A DNA stretch of 26,502 bases from Pseudomonadota bacterium (lineage in GTDB: Bacteria; Desulfobacterota; Desulfovibrionia; Desulfovibrionales; Desulfovibrionaceae), in assembly GCA_023438245.1 (NCBI GenBank), contig JAEXRD010000029.1, positions 1 through 26,502 on the forward strand, given 5' to 3'. The translations under genes were made by a program, and so were the position numbers. A model generated the notes under the pieces. That model was not told the DNA's origin, made no database searches, and saw only the letters and a list, made by a program, of their open reading frames with translations. Shown here piece after piece: positions 1 to 7,062 of this stretch. Positions within the stretch are counted from its first letter, which is position 1. Each line of letters begins with the position of its first letter.

Positions 1-92
1 GTCCAGGGCTGTACCGCCACAGTACTATCCCTGGACCTCGGCCACTTCCTTTCCTCGCCAGGGAACAAAATTCATCTTTTGGAAGCAGCCCC
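1..92. repeat. Palindromic intergenic repeat, copy A (left part cut off by window edge)
   Basis: Sequence shows an 8-bp perfect stem (1-8 with 29-36, GTCCAGGG/CCCTGGAC). Inside it GTAC (11-14) can pair with GTAC (22-25) around a 7-nt loop. The following arm (about 50-92) matches the right arm of the complete copy at 5471-5619 almost base for base, including GAACAAAAT and CATCTTTTG. The right end, read in reverse, is GGGGCTGCTTCCAAAA, close to the ends of the other copy. The left arm must lie before position 1. The end of this element touches the rsmI start and may supply its GGAAG ribosome binding site (81-85). A MITE/ERIC-like element is the likeliest class; a conserved structured RNA is the alternative. 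Confidence 0.75.
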
Positions 93-971
93 TTGCCGAT
101 GCCAGAAATGCCAAAAACGCATCATTCTCTCCCACCCGCCCTGTACGTGGTGGCCACGCCCATCGGCAACGACGGCGACCTCTCGCCGCGCGCCCGCGAG
201 GTGCTGACGCGGGCCGACGCCGTGCTGGCCGAGGACACCCGCCGCGCGGGCCTGCTGTTCTCGCGCCTGGGCATCGTGCGCGAGCACAAGGGCTTCTTCA
301 GCCTGCACGAGCACAACGAGGAGGGCCGCATCCCACAGGTCATCGGCATGTTGGCCGAGGGCGGGGCCGTGGCGCTCATCTCCGACGCCGGAACCCCGGT
401 GCTGGCCGACCCCGGCTACCGGCTGGTGCGCGCCTGCCGCGAGGCCGGACTGCGCGTGGTTCCCGTGCCCGGCCCCTTCGCCCCGGCGGCGGCCCTGAGC
501 GCCTGCGGCCTGCCGCCCGCGCCCTTCACCTTCCTGGGCTTTCTGCCGCGCAAACCCGGCGACGTGAAGCGGCTCTTGACCCGCCACGCGGGCAGCGGGG
601 CCAGCCTGGTGTTCTTCGAGCGCAAGGACCGCCTGGCCGAGACCCTGGCCCTGGCGGCCCTGGCCCTGGGCGACCGCGAGTTCGCCGTGTGCCGCGAGCT
701 GACCAAGACCCACGAGGAGATCTTCACCGGGCGGCTTGCCGCGCTGGACCTGCCGAAGCTGGAGGTGCTAGGCGAGGTCACGGTGGTCGTGGGGCCGGAG
801 GCCCTGGGCGCGGCAGGGCCCGGCATGGACGGGTCCGGCCTTGACCTGGACGCCGTCATCGCCGAGGAGAAGGCCCGCGGCGGCAAGCCCCGCGAGGTGG
901 CCCGGCGCGTGGCGGAACGGGTGGGGGCCTCGGCCAAGGATATCTACGAGAGGATGGTCCATGGTGAGTGA
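93..971 (+). CDS. rsmI: 16S rRNA (cytidine(1402)-2'-O)-methyltransferase
   Basis: Uses S-adenosylmethionine to methylate the 2'-OH of C1402 in the decoding centre of 16S rRNA. The 292-residue protein carries the family motifs in order: VATPIGN near the N-terminus, AEDTRR, SDAGTP with DPG after it, and VPGP. The tetrapyrrole-methylase-like fold is followed by the short helical tail (KPREVARRVAERVGASAKDIY) usual for RsmI. The start is uncertain: TTG at 93 sits 7 nt after GGAAG (81-85), while in-frame ATGs at 99 and 108 are farther from it. The 3' end overlaps bioB by 11 nt, so the two are probably translated together. The gene begins exactly where the copy A repeat ends. Confidence 0.93.
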   Translation: MPMPEMPKTHHSLPPALYVVATPIGNDGDLSPRAREVLTRADAVLAEDTRRAGLLFSRLGIVREHKGFFSLHEHNEEGRIPQVIGMLAEGGAVALISDAGTPVLADPGYRLVRACREAGLRVVPVPGPFAPAAALSACGLPPAPFTFLGFLPRKPGDVKRLLTRHAGSGASLVFFERKDRLAETLALAALALGDREFAVCRELTKTHEEIFTGRLAALDLPKLEVLGEVTVVVGPEALGAAGPGMDGSGLDLDAVIAEEKARGGKPREVARRVAERVGASAKDIYERMVHGE

Positions 972-1992
972 ATCGGCGAGTGATGTGCAGCGGGCCGTGG
1001 CCCTGGCCCTTGAGAATACGCCCCTGGACGAAACGGCCCTGGCCGCCGTGCTGGCGGCCTGCCGCGCCGGGGCGGAGAATCCGCAAGACCCGGACTTCCG
1101 GCGGCTGCTGGACGGCGCGAGAGACGTGCGCCGCACATTCTTCCGCGCCGAGCTGCACCTCTGCGCCATCGTCAACGCCAAGAGCGGGGCCTGCACCGAG
1201 GACTGCGCCTTCTGCGCCCAGTCCAGCCGCCACAAGACCGACAGCCCGCGCCACGGGTTCCTGGAGCCGGAGGAGATCGCCCGCCAGGCGGCGCAGATGA
1301 AGGCGCGCGGGGCCTCGCGCTTCGGCATCGTGGCCAGCGGGCTCACCCCCGGCGAGGCGGACTTCGAGAAGCTCGTGCGCGCCGTGTCGCTGGTGGCCGC
1401 CACAGGCCTGGCCGCCGACGTGTCCGTGGGGCTGCTCTCGCCGGAACGCCTGGAGCGCCTGAAGGCCGCCGGGCTGGCCGGGGTGCACCACAACCTGGAA
1501 GTGGCCAAGAGCTTCTTCCCGCAGATCTGCACCACCCACGACTACGAAGAGGACGTTGAGGCCGTGCGCCTGGCGCTCTCCGCCGGGCTGTTCGTGTGCT
1601 CCGGCGGCATCTTCGGCCTGGGCGAGAGCTGGGAGCAGCGCGCCGAGCTGGCCCTGACCCTGAAGGAACTGGGCGTGGCCAACGTGCCCGTGAATTTCCT
1701 GGTGCCCATTCCCGGCACGCGCATGGAGAAGCGCCCGGTGCTCCGGCCCGCCGAGGCCCTGGGCATCCTGGCCCTGCTCAGGCTGCTGCTGCCCGGCGCG
1801 AACCTGCGCGTGTGCGGGGGCCGGGGCACGGTGTTCGGCCAGCCCGGGGGCCCCGGCCAGCGGGAATTGTTCGATTCCTCGGCCAGCGGGCTGATGATCG
1901 GCGACTACCTGACCGTGGCCGGAACCCCGGCCGGGCAGGACCTGGATTTGGCCCATGCGCTGGGGCTTGTGGTCTGCGGGCCGGAAGGGTAA
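961..1992 (+). CDS. bioB: Biotin synthase (radical SAM), atypical auxiliary-cluster ligands
   Basis: Inserts sulfur into dethiobiotin, the last step of biotin synthesis. The protein is 343 residues, the usual length, with the radical-SAM CxxxCxxC at C78, C82 and C85. The conserved VCSGGIFGLGE (C213) and GGRGT (R288) correspond to Cys188 and Arg260 of the E. coli enzyme. The places of E. coli Cys97 and Cys128 appear to be Gly122 and Ser155. Extra cysteines occur at C68, C190 and C285. This resembles the oxygen-sensitive type II BioB reported from anaerobes, which uses a different auxiliary Fe-S cluster (established knowledge; assignment here is inference). ATG 961 has GAGAGG at 949-954; the frame is open further upstream only inside rsmI. 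No other biotin gene is in the window. Confidence 0.92.
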   Translation: MVSESASDVQRAVALALENTPLDETALAAVLAACRAGAENPQDPDFRRLLDGARDVRRTFFRAELHLCAIVNAKSGACTEDCAFCAQSSRHKTDSPRHGFLEPEEIARQAAQMKARGASRFGIVASGLTPGEADFEKLVRAVSLVAATGLAADVSVGLLSPERLERLKAAGLAGVHHNLEVAKSFFPQICTTHDYEEDVEAVRLALSAGLFVCSGGIFGLGESWEQRAELALTLKELGVANVPVNFLVPIPGTRMEKRPVLRPAEALGILALLRLLLPGANLRVCGGRGTVFGQPGGPGQRELFDSSASGLMIGDYLTVAGTPAGQDLDLAHALGLVVCGPEG

Positions 1993-2041
1993 GCTGTCCT
2001 TTCGCACTTTGGACAAACGCCAGCATCAGGACGGGAGCGGA

Positions 2042-2848
2042 GTGGCGAACGCATCGGTGGCCAGCAGGGCGGAAGCCTTCATGAGCGAGCGCGGGCGCGC
2101 CCTCATCAAGTGTTTTCTGCGCACCTACCTGGTGGGCGCCTCCATGAACCCGCGCGGGCTCATGAGCGTGGGCCTGCTGTACGCCATGCAGCCCGGCCTG
2201 TGGAGCATCCACACCGACGCCAAGGCGCGCGAGCAGGCGCTCAAGCGCTACGCCCGGCACTTCAGCTCCCATCCGTTCTGGGTGCCCTGCCTGGTGGGCA
2301 TATTCCTGAGCGTGGAGGGCGACATCGCCCAGCGCAGGCTGCCGCCCGAGGCCCTGGAAAAGGTCAAGAACACCACCAGCTACACCCTTTCGGCCATCGG
2401 CGACTCGGTGTTCGCGGGCAGCCTCTTGATCTTCTGGGCGCTGGCCACCTGCTGCATGCTGCTGGCGGGCCTGCGCGCCGCGCCCTTCGCGATGGGCCTG
2501 TTGTTTTTTCTTGGATTGCAAATCTTTCGCGTGTACACTTTTCTTGGTGGCCTGCGCAGAGGATTCGCCTTCCTGGGGGCGCTCAGGCGCTGGGATCTCA
2601 TCAACTGGGGCAGGCGCGTCAAATTCGTGAACGCGGCGCTGCTGCTTGTGCTCTGGGCGCAGCTCGTGCCCCGGGGCGACGTGGCCTCCTGGGCCTGGGG
2701 CATGGTGGCCATGGGGGCGGCGGGGCTCATTTCGCTGCGCCCGCTCTTGCCCCGCGTGGTGGTGGCCGCGGTGGTGCTCGCCGTCATCCTGGGCGCGCCC
2801 CTGCTGGTGGATAACGGGCCGCTGACCATGCCCGTACTGCTGCCCTAG
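2042..2848 (+). CDS. PTS mannose/fructose/sorbose-family IID component
   Basis: IID subunits form, with IIC, the membrane channel of mannose-class phosphotransferase systems. The 268-residue product shows the family pattern: an N-terminal amphipathic part with NPRGLMSVGLLYAMQPGLW (residues 36-54), then SSHPF (75-79) in the place of the family's NTHP, GIFLSVEGDI, and C-terminal membrane segments at about 124-143, 149-168, 196-210 and 218-254. GTG 2042 was chosen because GGAG (2033-2036) lies at good distance; there is no convincing upstream start. It lies 49 nt after bioB and 39 nt before HPr. No IIA, IIB or IIC gene is adjacent, which is odd because IID works with IIC. Confidence 0.85.
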   Translation: MANASVASRAEAFMSERGRALIKCFLRTYLVGASMNPRGLMSVGLLYAMQPGLWSIHTDAKAREQALKRYARHFSSHPFWVPCLVGIFLSVEGDIAQRRLPPEALEKVKNTTSYTLSAIGDSVFAGSLLIFWALATCCMLLAGLRAAPFAMGLLFFLGLQIFRVYTFLGGLRRGFAFLGALRRWDLINWGRRVKFVNAALLLVLWAQLVPRGDVASWAWGMVAMGAAGLISLRPLLPRVVVAAVVLAVILGAPLLVDNGPLTMPVLLP

Positions 2849-2887
2849 GGCGGCCAAATTTTTGCGACAAGAGACACAGGCGGAGAC

Positions 2888-3202
2888 ATGATGGAGATTT
2901 CGACGCAAGCGCAGGCGGGGGATAGCCCCGAAGAGGTGCGCGTGGGCCAGGTGCTGGTGGCCAACCAGCTCGGCCTGCACGCCCGCCCCGCCAGCCAGAT
3001 CGCGCGGGAGGCCCAGGCCTTCGCCGCCGACATCTCCATTGTGGCCCAAGGCCAGATGGCCGACGCCAAGAGCATCCTGGACCTGCTGACCCTGGCCGCC
3101 GGGCCGGGCAGCACCCTGGAGATCCGCGCCAGCGGGGCCGACGCCGACCGGGCCGTGCAGAAGATCACGGAGCTGTTCGCCGCAAAGTTCGGGGAGAAAT
3201 AG
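2888..3202 (+). CDS. ptsH: Phosphocarrier protein HPr
   Basis: HPr accepts phosphate from Enzyme I on a histidine and passes it to IIA domains. The 104-residue protein has the active-site motif LGLHARPAS (His31) and the regulatory serine in DAKSILDLL (Ser62), so it could also be a substrate of an HPr kinase. It carries an extra N-terminal stretch of about 16 residues before the HPr fold. GGAG (2882-2885) is only 2 nt from ATG 2888 but 5 nt from ATG 2891, so the true start may be the second Met. The stop codon overlaps the ptsI start by one base, giving a coupled ptsH-ptsI pair. Confidence 0.93.
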   Translation: MMEISTQAQAGDSPEEVRVGQVLVANQLGLHARPASQIAREAQAFAADISIVAQGQMADAKSILDLLTLAAGPGSTLEIRASGADADRAVQKITELFAAKFGEK

Positions 3203-4986
3203 TGGCCAGAGCCATCGTCCACGGCATATCCGTCTCCACCGGGTTCGCCATCGGCAAGGCCGTGTTCGTGAACCGCAGGCACAGAGCCGAGGTTCCCCGC
3301 CTGACCGTGCAGCCCGCCCTGGCAGCCGACGAGGAGGCCCGCCTGCGCGCGGCCTTTGCCGCCGTGGAGGCCGACCTGGCCAGCGCCCGCGACCGCATCC
3401 CGGCCGAGCTGGCCGAGCACCGCCACATCCTCGACTCGCACCTGATGATCCTGAAGGATCCCAAGCTGTGCGGGGCCGCGGCCAAGTTCATCAACGAGCT
3501 CTACGTCAACGCCGAATGGGCGCTGGAAAAGGCCGTGGCCGAGCTGGAGAAGGCCTTCGGCGCGCTGGAGGACTCCTACATCCGCGAGCGGCTGCAGGAC
3601 GTGCGCGTCATGAGCGACCGCGTGCTCACGCGCCTGCTCGGCGTGGGCGGGGAGCAGCGCGCCTTCGAGGGCCGGGTCATCATCATGGCCCACGACCTGA
3701 CCCCGGCGGACACCGTGGCCCTGGAAGTGGCCAAGATCATGGGCTTCGCCACCGCCCAGGGCGGCAAGACCTCGCACACCGGCATCATGGCCCGCACCCT
3801 GGGCCTGCCCGCGCTGGTGGGCGTGGGCGAGCTGGAAGAACACGTCAACGACGGCGACCTCGTGGTGCTCGACGGCGTGGGCGGGCGCATCCTGGTGGAC
3901 CCCGACGAGGACGAGCTGACCGAGTTCAACGAGCTGGCCAGCCAGTTCGAGGACTACCAGCGCCGCATCTACAAGGGCTGCCAGCTGCCCGCGGAGACCA
4001 TCGACGGCTACCGCGTGCAGGTGCTGGCCAACATCGAGCTCATCGAGGAAGTGGCGGCCGTGCTGGACAACGGCGGCGAGGGCATCGGCCTGTACCGCAC
4101 GGAATACAGCTACCTGAACCGCCTGGACCTGCCCAGCGAGGACGAGCTGGCCGACCAGTACTCCGACCTGGCCGCCATCATGAGCCCGCGCAAGGTCATC
4201 TTCCGCACGCTGGACCTGGGCGCGGACAAGTTCATCGCCAGCTTCGGCGCGCTGGAGGAGGCCAACCCGGCCATGGGCCTCCGGGCCATCCGCTTCTGCA
4301 TGAAGCACCCCGAGCTTTTCAAGACCCAGCTCAAGGCCATCGCCCGGGCCAGCGCCTACGGCAACGTGTCCATCATGTTCCCCATGATCTCCGGCATCCG
4401 CGAGGTGCGCCGGGCCAAGGCCAAGCTGCGCGAGGCCCAGGAGGAGCTGCGGGCCGAGGGCAAGCGCTTCAACCCGGACATGCCCGTGGGCATCATGATC
4501 GAGCTGCCCGCGGCGGTGATGATCGCCAACCTGCTGGCCGAGGAAGTGGACTTCTTCAGCATCGGCACCAACGACCTGATCCAGTACAGCGTCGGCATCG
4601 ACCGCACCAACCCGCACGTGAGCTACCTGTACCAGCCGCTGCACCCGGCCATCCTGCGCAGCATCAAGCACGTGGTGGACGCCGCGCACAAGGCGGGCAT
4701 CGAGGCCAGCCTCTGCGGCGAGGTCGCCAGCGACCCCTTCTGCGTGCCCATCCTCATGGGCATGCAGATCGACTGCATCTCGCTCTCGCCCCAGGCCATC
4801 CCGGGCATCAAGCGCATCATCCGCCAGGCCCGCATGGGCGAGTGCAAGGCCCTGCTGCGCGAGGTGCTGGCCTGCCGCACCGTGGGCAAGATCAACCGCC
4901 TGGTGCGCGACACGATTTTCAACAAGTACCCTGAAGAACTGATGTTCTTCGCATCCCTGCTGGACAACGACGACCTCGGCGGCTAA
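3202..4986 (+). CDS. ptsI: Phosphoenolpyruvate-protein phosphotransferase (Enzyme I)
   Basis: Transfers phosphate from phosphoenolpyruvate to HPr in the cytoplasm. The 594 residues cover the whole family length: an N-terminal HPr-binding helical region (about 30-140), the phosphohistidine domain with GGKTSHTGIMAR (His192), and the C-terminal PEP-binding TIM barrel, with GIGLYRTEYSY, MFPMISGIREVRRAK, FSIGTNDLIQYSVGIDR and the catalytic cysteine in SLCGEVASDP. The GTG start at 3202 overlaps the ptsH stop and has GGGGAG at 3191-3196. With HPr and a lone IID, this is probably a reduced or regulatory PTS locus unless other components lie elsewhere. Confidence 0.97.
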   Translation: MARAIVHGISVSTGFAIGKAVFVNRRHRAEVPRLTVQPALAADEEARLRAAFAAVEADLASARDRIPAELAEHRHILDSHLMILKDPKLCGAAAKFINELYVNAEWALEKAVAELEKAFGALEDSYIRERLQDVRVMSDRVLTRLLGVGGEQRAFEGRVIIMAHDLTPADTVALEVAKIMGFATAQGGKTSHTGIMARTLGLPALVGVGELEEHVNDGDLVVLDGVGGRILVDPDEDELTEFNELASQFEDYQRRIYKGCQLPAETIDGYRVQVLANIELIEEVAAVLDNGGEGIGLYRTEYSYLNRLDLPSEDELADQYSDLAAIMSPRKVIFRTLDLGADKFIASFGALEEANPAMGLRAIRFCMKHPELFKTQLKAIARASAYGNVSIMFPMISGIREVRRAKAKLREAQEELRAEGKRFNPDMPVGIMIELPAAVMIANLLAEEVDFFSIGTNDLIQYSVGIDRTNPHVSYLYQPLHPAILRSIKHVVDAAHKAGIEASLCGEVASDPFCVPILMGMQIDCISLSPQAIPGIKRIIRQARMGECKALLREVLACRTVGKINRLVRDTIFNKYPEELMFFASLLDNDDLGG

Positions 4987-4991
4987 TCCCC

Positions 4992-5471
4992 ATGTCTCAG
5001 AATCCCAATCGCCACGCGGGCGAGAAGCTCATCGCCACCAACAAGCAGGCCCGGCGGCTCTATGAATTCGTAGAGGTGCTGGAGGCCGGCATCGCGCTCA
5101 TGGGCTCGGAGCTCAAGAGCCTGCGCGAAGGCCGCGTGAACTTCATGGACGGCTACGTGCGCTTCCAGAACCACGAGGCCTGGCTGACCGGGGTGCACAT
5201 CGCACCCTACGCCAACGCCGGAATGGACCCGCACGAGCCCACGCGCGAACGCAAGCTGCTCCTGCACCACCGCGAGATCGACCATCTGCAGGCCAAGGCC
5301 GCGCAGAAGGGCCTCACCGTCATCCCGGTGCGCCTGTACTTCAAGAACGGCCGCGTGAAGCTGGAAATCGCCCTGGGCAAGGGCAAGAACGTGCACGACC
5401 GCCGCGACGACCTGAAGGCCCGCGACATGGACCGCGACACCCAGCGGCAGCTGGCGGACATGAAGCGCTAG
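4992..5471 (+). CDS. smpB: SsrA (tmRNA)-binding protein
   Basis: SmpB carries tmRNA into stalled ribosomes for trans-translation. The 159-residue product has all the family landmarks: NKQARRLYEFVEVLEAGIALMGSE at the start of the OB fold, SLREGRVNFMDGY, the HEPTRERKLLLH segment, VIPVRLYFKNGRVKLEIALGKGK, and a basic tail (HDRRDDLKARDMDRD) that enters the mRNA channel. It starts 5 nt after ptsI, so it is likely cotranscribed with it. Its TAG stop (5469-5471) runs directly into the left end of the palindromic repeat copy B. No tmRNA gene is visible nearby. Confidence 0.97.
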   Translation: MSQNPNRHAGEKLIATNKQARRLYEFVEVLEAGIALMGSELKSLREGRVNFMDGYVRFQNHEAWLTGVHIAPYANAGMDPHEPTRERKLLLHHREIDHLQAKAAQKGLTVIPVRLYFKNGRVKLEIALGKGKNVHDRRDDLKARDMDRDTQRQLADMKR

Positions 5472-5619
5472 GGGCTGTCTCCAAAAAGCGTCTTTTGCCC
5501 CCTGGACATCGTCATGAGCCGGTTCGGGTCCAGGGCTGTACCGTAAAAGTACTATCCCTGGCCCCGAACCGGCTCATTCCTCGCCAGAGAACAAAATCCA
5601 TCTTTTGAGAAACAGCCCT
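5471..5619. repeat. Palindromic intergenic repeat, copy B (complete, about 149 bp)
   Basis: Almost the whole element is one imperfect palindrome. The outer ends are GGGGCTGTCTCCAAAA (5471-5486) and, read in reverse from 5619, AGGGCTGTTTCTCAAAA. The central stem pairs 5514-5528 with 5563-5577 (15 bp), then after one mismatch CCAGGG (5530-5535) with CCCTGG (5556-5561), then GTAC (5538-5541) with GTAC (5549-5552), closing a 7-nt loop. TA occurs at both edges (5469-5470 and 5619-5620), which could be a target duplication. No open frame inside. Related to copy A at 1-92. It may also end smpB transcription, although it lacks a clear U tract. Confidence 0.85.
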
Positions 5620-5663
5620 AACCCACAGGCTGCGAAGGCCAAGAGCAGCCCCGGACGCACGCC

Positions 5664-7061
5664 ATGACAAACCTCGCCCCCTCCCTCACCCCCGCCCACG
5701 TCCGCTTCCTCGAATCGGTCTTCCCCGGCGACGGCCTCGTCACCAAGCCCGAGGAAATGGCTGTGTACGGCGCGGATTCCAGCCGCCGCGCGGCCATGCC
5801 CTGGGCCGTGGCCCGGGCGCGCACCGAGGAGCAGATCGTGGAGCTGCTCAAGTGGGCCGAGGTCGAGCGCGTGCCCATCGTGCCCCGGCTGCGCGGCACG
5901 GGCATGAGCGGCGGCGCGGTTCCGGCCTTCGGCGGCGTGGTGCTCTCCACCCTGTGGATGGACAGGATCATCGACATCGACGGCGCGGACTTCTGCGCCG
6001 AGGTGGAGCCCGGCGTGGTCACCAGCCAGTTCCAGGCCGAGGTGCAGAAGCGCAAGCTGTTCTACCCGCCGGACCCGGCCAGCCTGAAGATTTCCACGCT
6101 GGGCGGCAACGTGAGCACCTGCGCGGGCGGCATGCGCGCCGTGAAGTACGGCGTGACGCGCGACTACGTGCTGGGCGTGCGCGCCGTGCTGCCCGGCGGA
6201 CGCATCGTGCACACCGGGGGCCGCGCCCACAAGAACGTGGTGGGCCTGGACCTGGCGCGGCTGTTCGTGGGCTCCTGCGGCACGCTGGGCGTGTTCACGC
6301 GGCTGATCCTCAAGCTTTTGCCCCTGCCGGAAAGCTCGGTGACCGTGCTGGCCGCCTTCGGCTCGATCAGGGAAGCTCTGGAAGGGGCGCAGGGCATCTT
6401 CCGCGCGGGCATTTTGCCCACGGCCATGGAGTTCCTGGACGAGAAGGCCTGCTGGGGCATCTCGCAGATCAAGGACGTGCCCTGGAACAAGGAGCTTACC
6501 AAGGCCGTGCTGGTGCTCAAGGTGGACGGCACCGCCGCCGCGCTCAAGGAGGATCTGGGCAGGCTGGAGGCGGCGCTGGCCCCGGCCAATCCCTCGCTGC
6601 TGCTCAAGGGCCAGGGAGCCAAGGAAGAAGAGCCGCTGTGGGAGATCCGCCGCCTTGTCAGCCCGGCCAGCTTCCACCTGGGGTCGGACAAGCTGGGCGA
6701 GGACGTGGCCGTGCCGCGCGGCAAGACCGTGCAGGCCGTGGAGGGCTTCCAGGCCATCGGCCGGGAGAACGGCATCCACGTGGTCTGCTACGGCCATTTG
6801 GGCGACGGCAACACCCACGTGAACATCGTGTACGACTCCGCCGACGAGGACCAGCGCGCCCGGGCCAAGAAGTGCAAGGAGGCGGTGTTCCGCCTGACCC
6901 TGGACCTGGGCGGGACCATCTCCGGCGAGCACGGCACGGGCATCACCAAGGGCCCCTACGTGGGCTGGCAGCTGGGCGAAGAGGAGCGCCGCCTCATGGC
7001 CGGAGTCAAGAACGTGTTCGACCCCGTGGGCATCCTGAATCCCGGCAAGGGCTGGTCCTAG
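5664..7061 (+). CDS. FAD-linked oxidase, D-lactate dehydrogenase / glycolate oxidase GlcD type
   Basis: Flavoprotein oxidising a 2-hydroxyacid (D-lactate or glycolate) and passing electrons to the partner iron-sulfur protein. The 465 residues contain the FAD-binding PCMH-type domain (about 35-220), with RLRGTGMSGGAVPAFGG, STLGGNVSTCAGGMRAVKYG and GSCGTLGVFTRL. The FAD-oxidase C-terminal domain follows, with CYGHLGDGNTHVNI and the closing GTISGEHGTGITKGPYVG. The next gene follows after one base, so they form a two-gene complex. In a lactate-oxidising sulfate reducer D-lactate is the likelier substrate, but sequence alone does not separate it from glycolate. The Shine-Dalgarno is weak; the repeat copy B lies just upstream (45 nt). 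Confidence 0.88.
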   Translation: MTNLAPSLTPAHVRFLESVFPGDGLVTKPEEMAVYGADSSRRAAMPWAVARARTEEQIVELLKWAEVERVPIVPRLRGTGMSGGAVPAFGGVVLSTLWMDRIIDIDGADFCAEVEPGVVTSQFQAEVQKRKLFYPPDPASLKISTLGGNVSTCAGGMRAVKYGVTRDYVLGVRAVLPGGRIVHTGGRAHKNVVGLDLARLFVGSCGTLGVFTRLILKLLPLPESSVTVLAAFGSIREALEGAQGIFRAGILPTAMEFLDEKACWGISQIKDVPWNKELTKAVLVLKVDGTAAALKEDLGRLEAALAPANPSLLLKGQGAKEEEPLWEIRRLVSPASFHLGSDKLGEDVAVPRGKTVQAVEGFQAIGRENGIHVVCYGHLGDGNTHVNIVYDSADEDQRARAKKCKEAVFRLTLDLGGTISGEHGTGITKGPYVGWQLGEEERRLMAGVKNVFDPVGILNPGKGWS

Positions 7062-7062
7062 C

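Noticed and set aside
841..960. Longer bioB start inside rsmI
   Set aside because: The extra 40 residues are Pro/Arg-rich out-of-frame reading of rsmI; ATG 961 has its own GAGAGG.
1..5619. CRISPR or integron attC interpretation of the two repeats
   Set aside because: Only two copies 5.5 kb apart, not a spaced array; no integrase core sites (GTTRRRY/RYYYAAC) at the ends.
5471..5663. tmRNA (ssrA) next to smpB
   Set aside because: The region is a palindrome without tRNA-like ends, an acceptor CCA or a tag reading frame ending in LAA.
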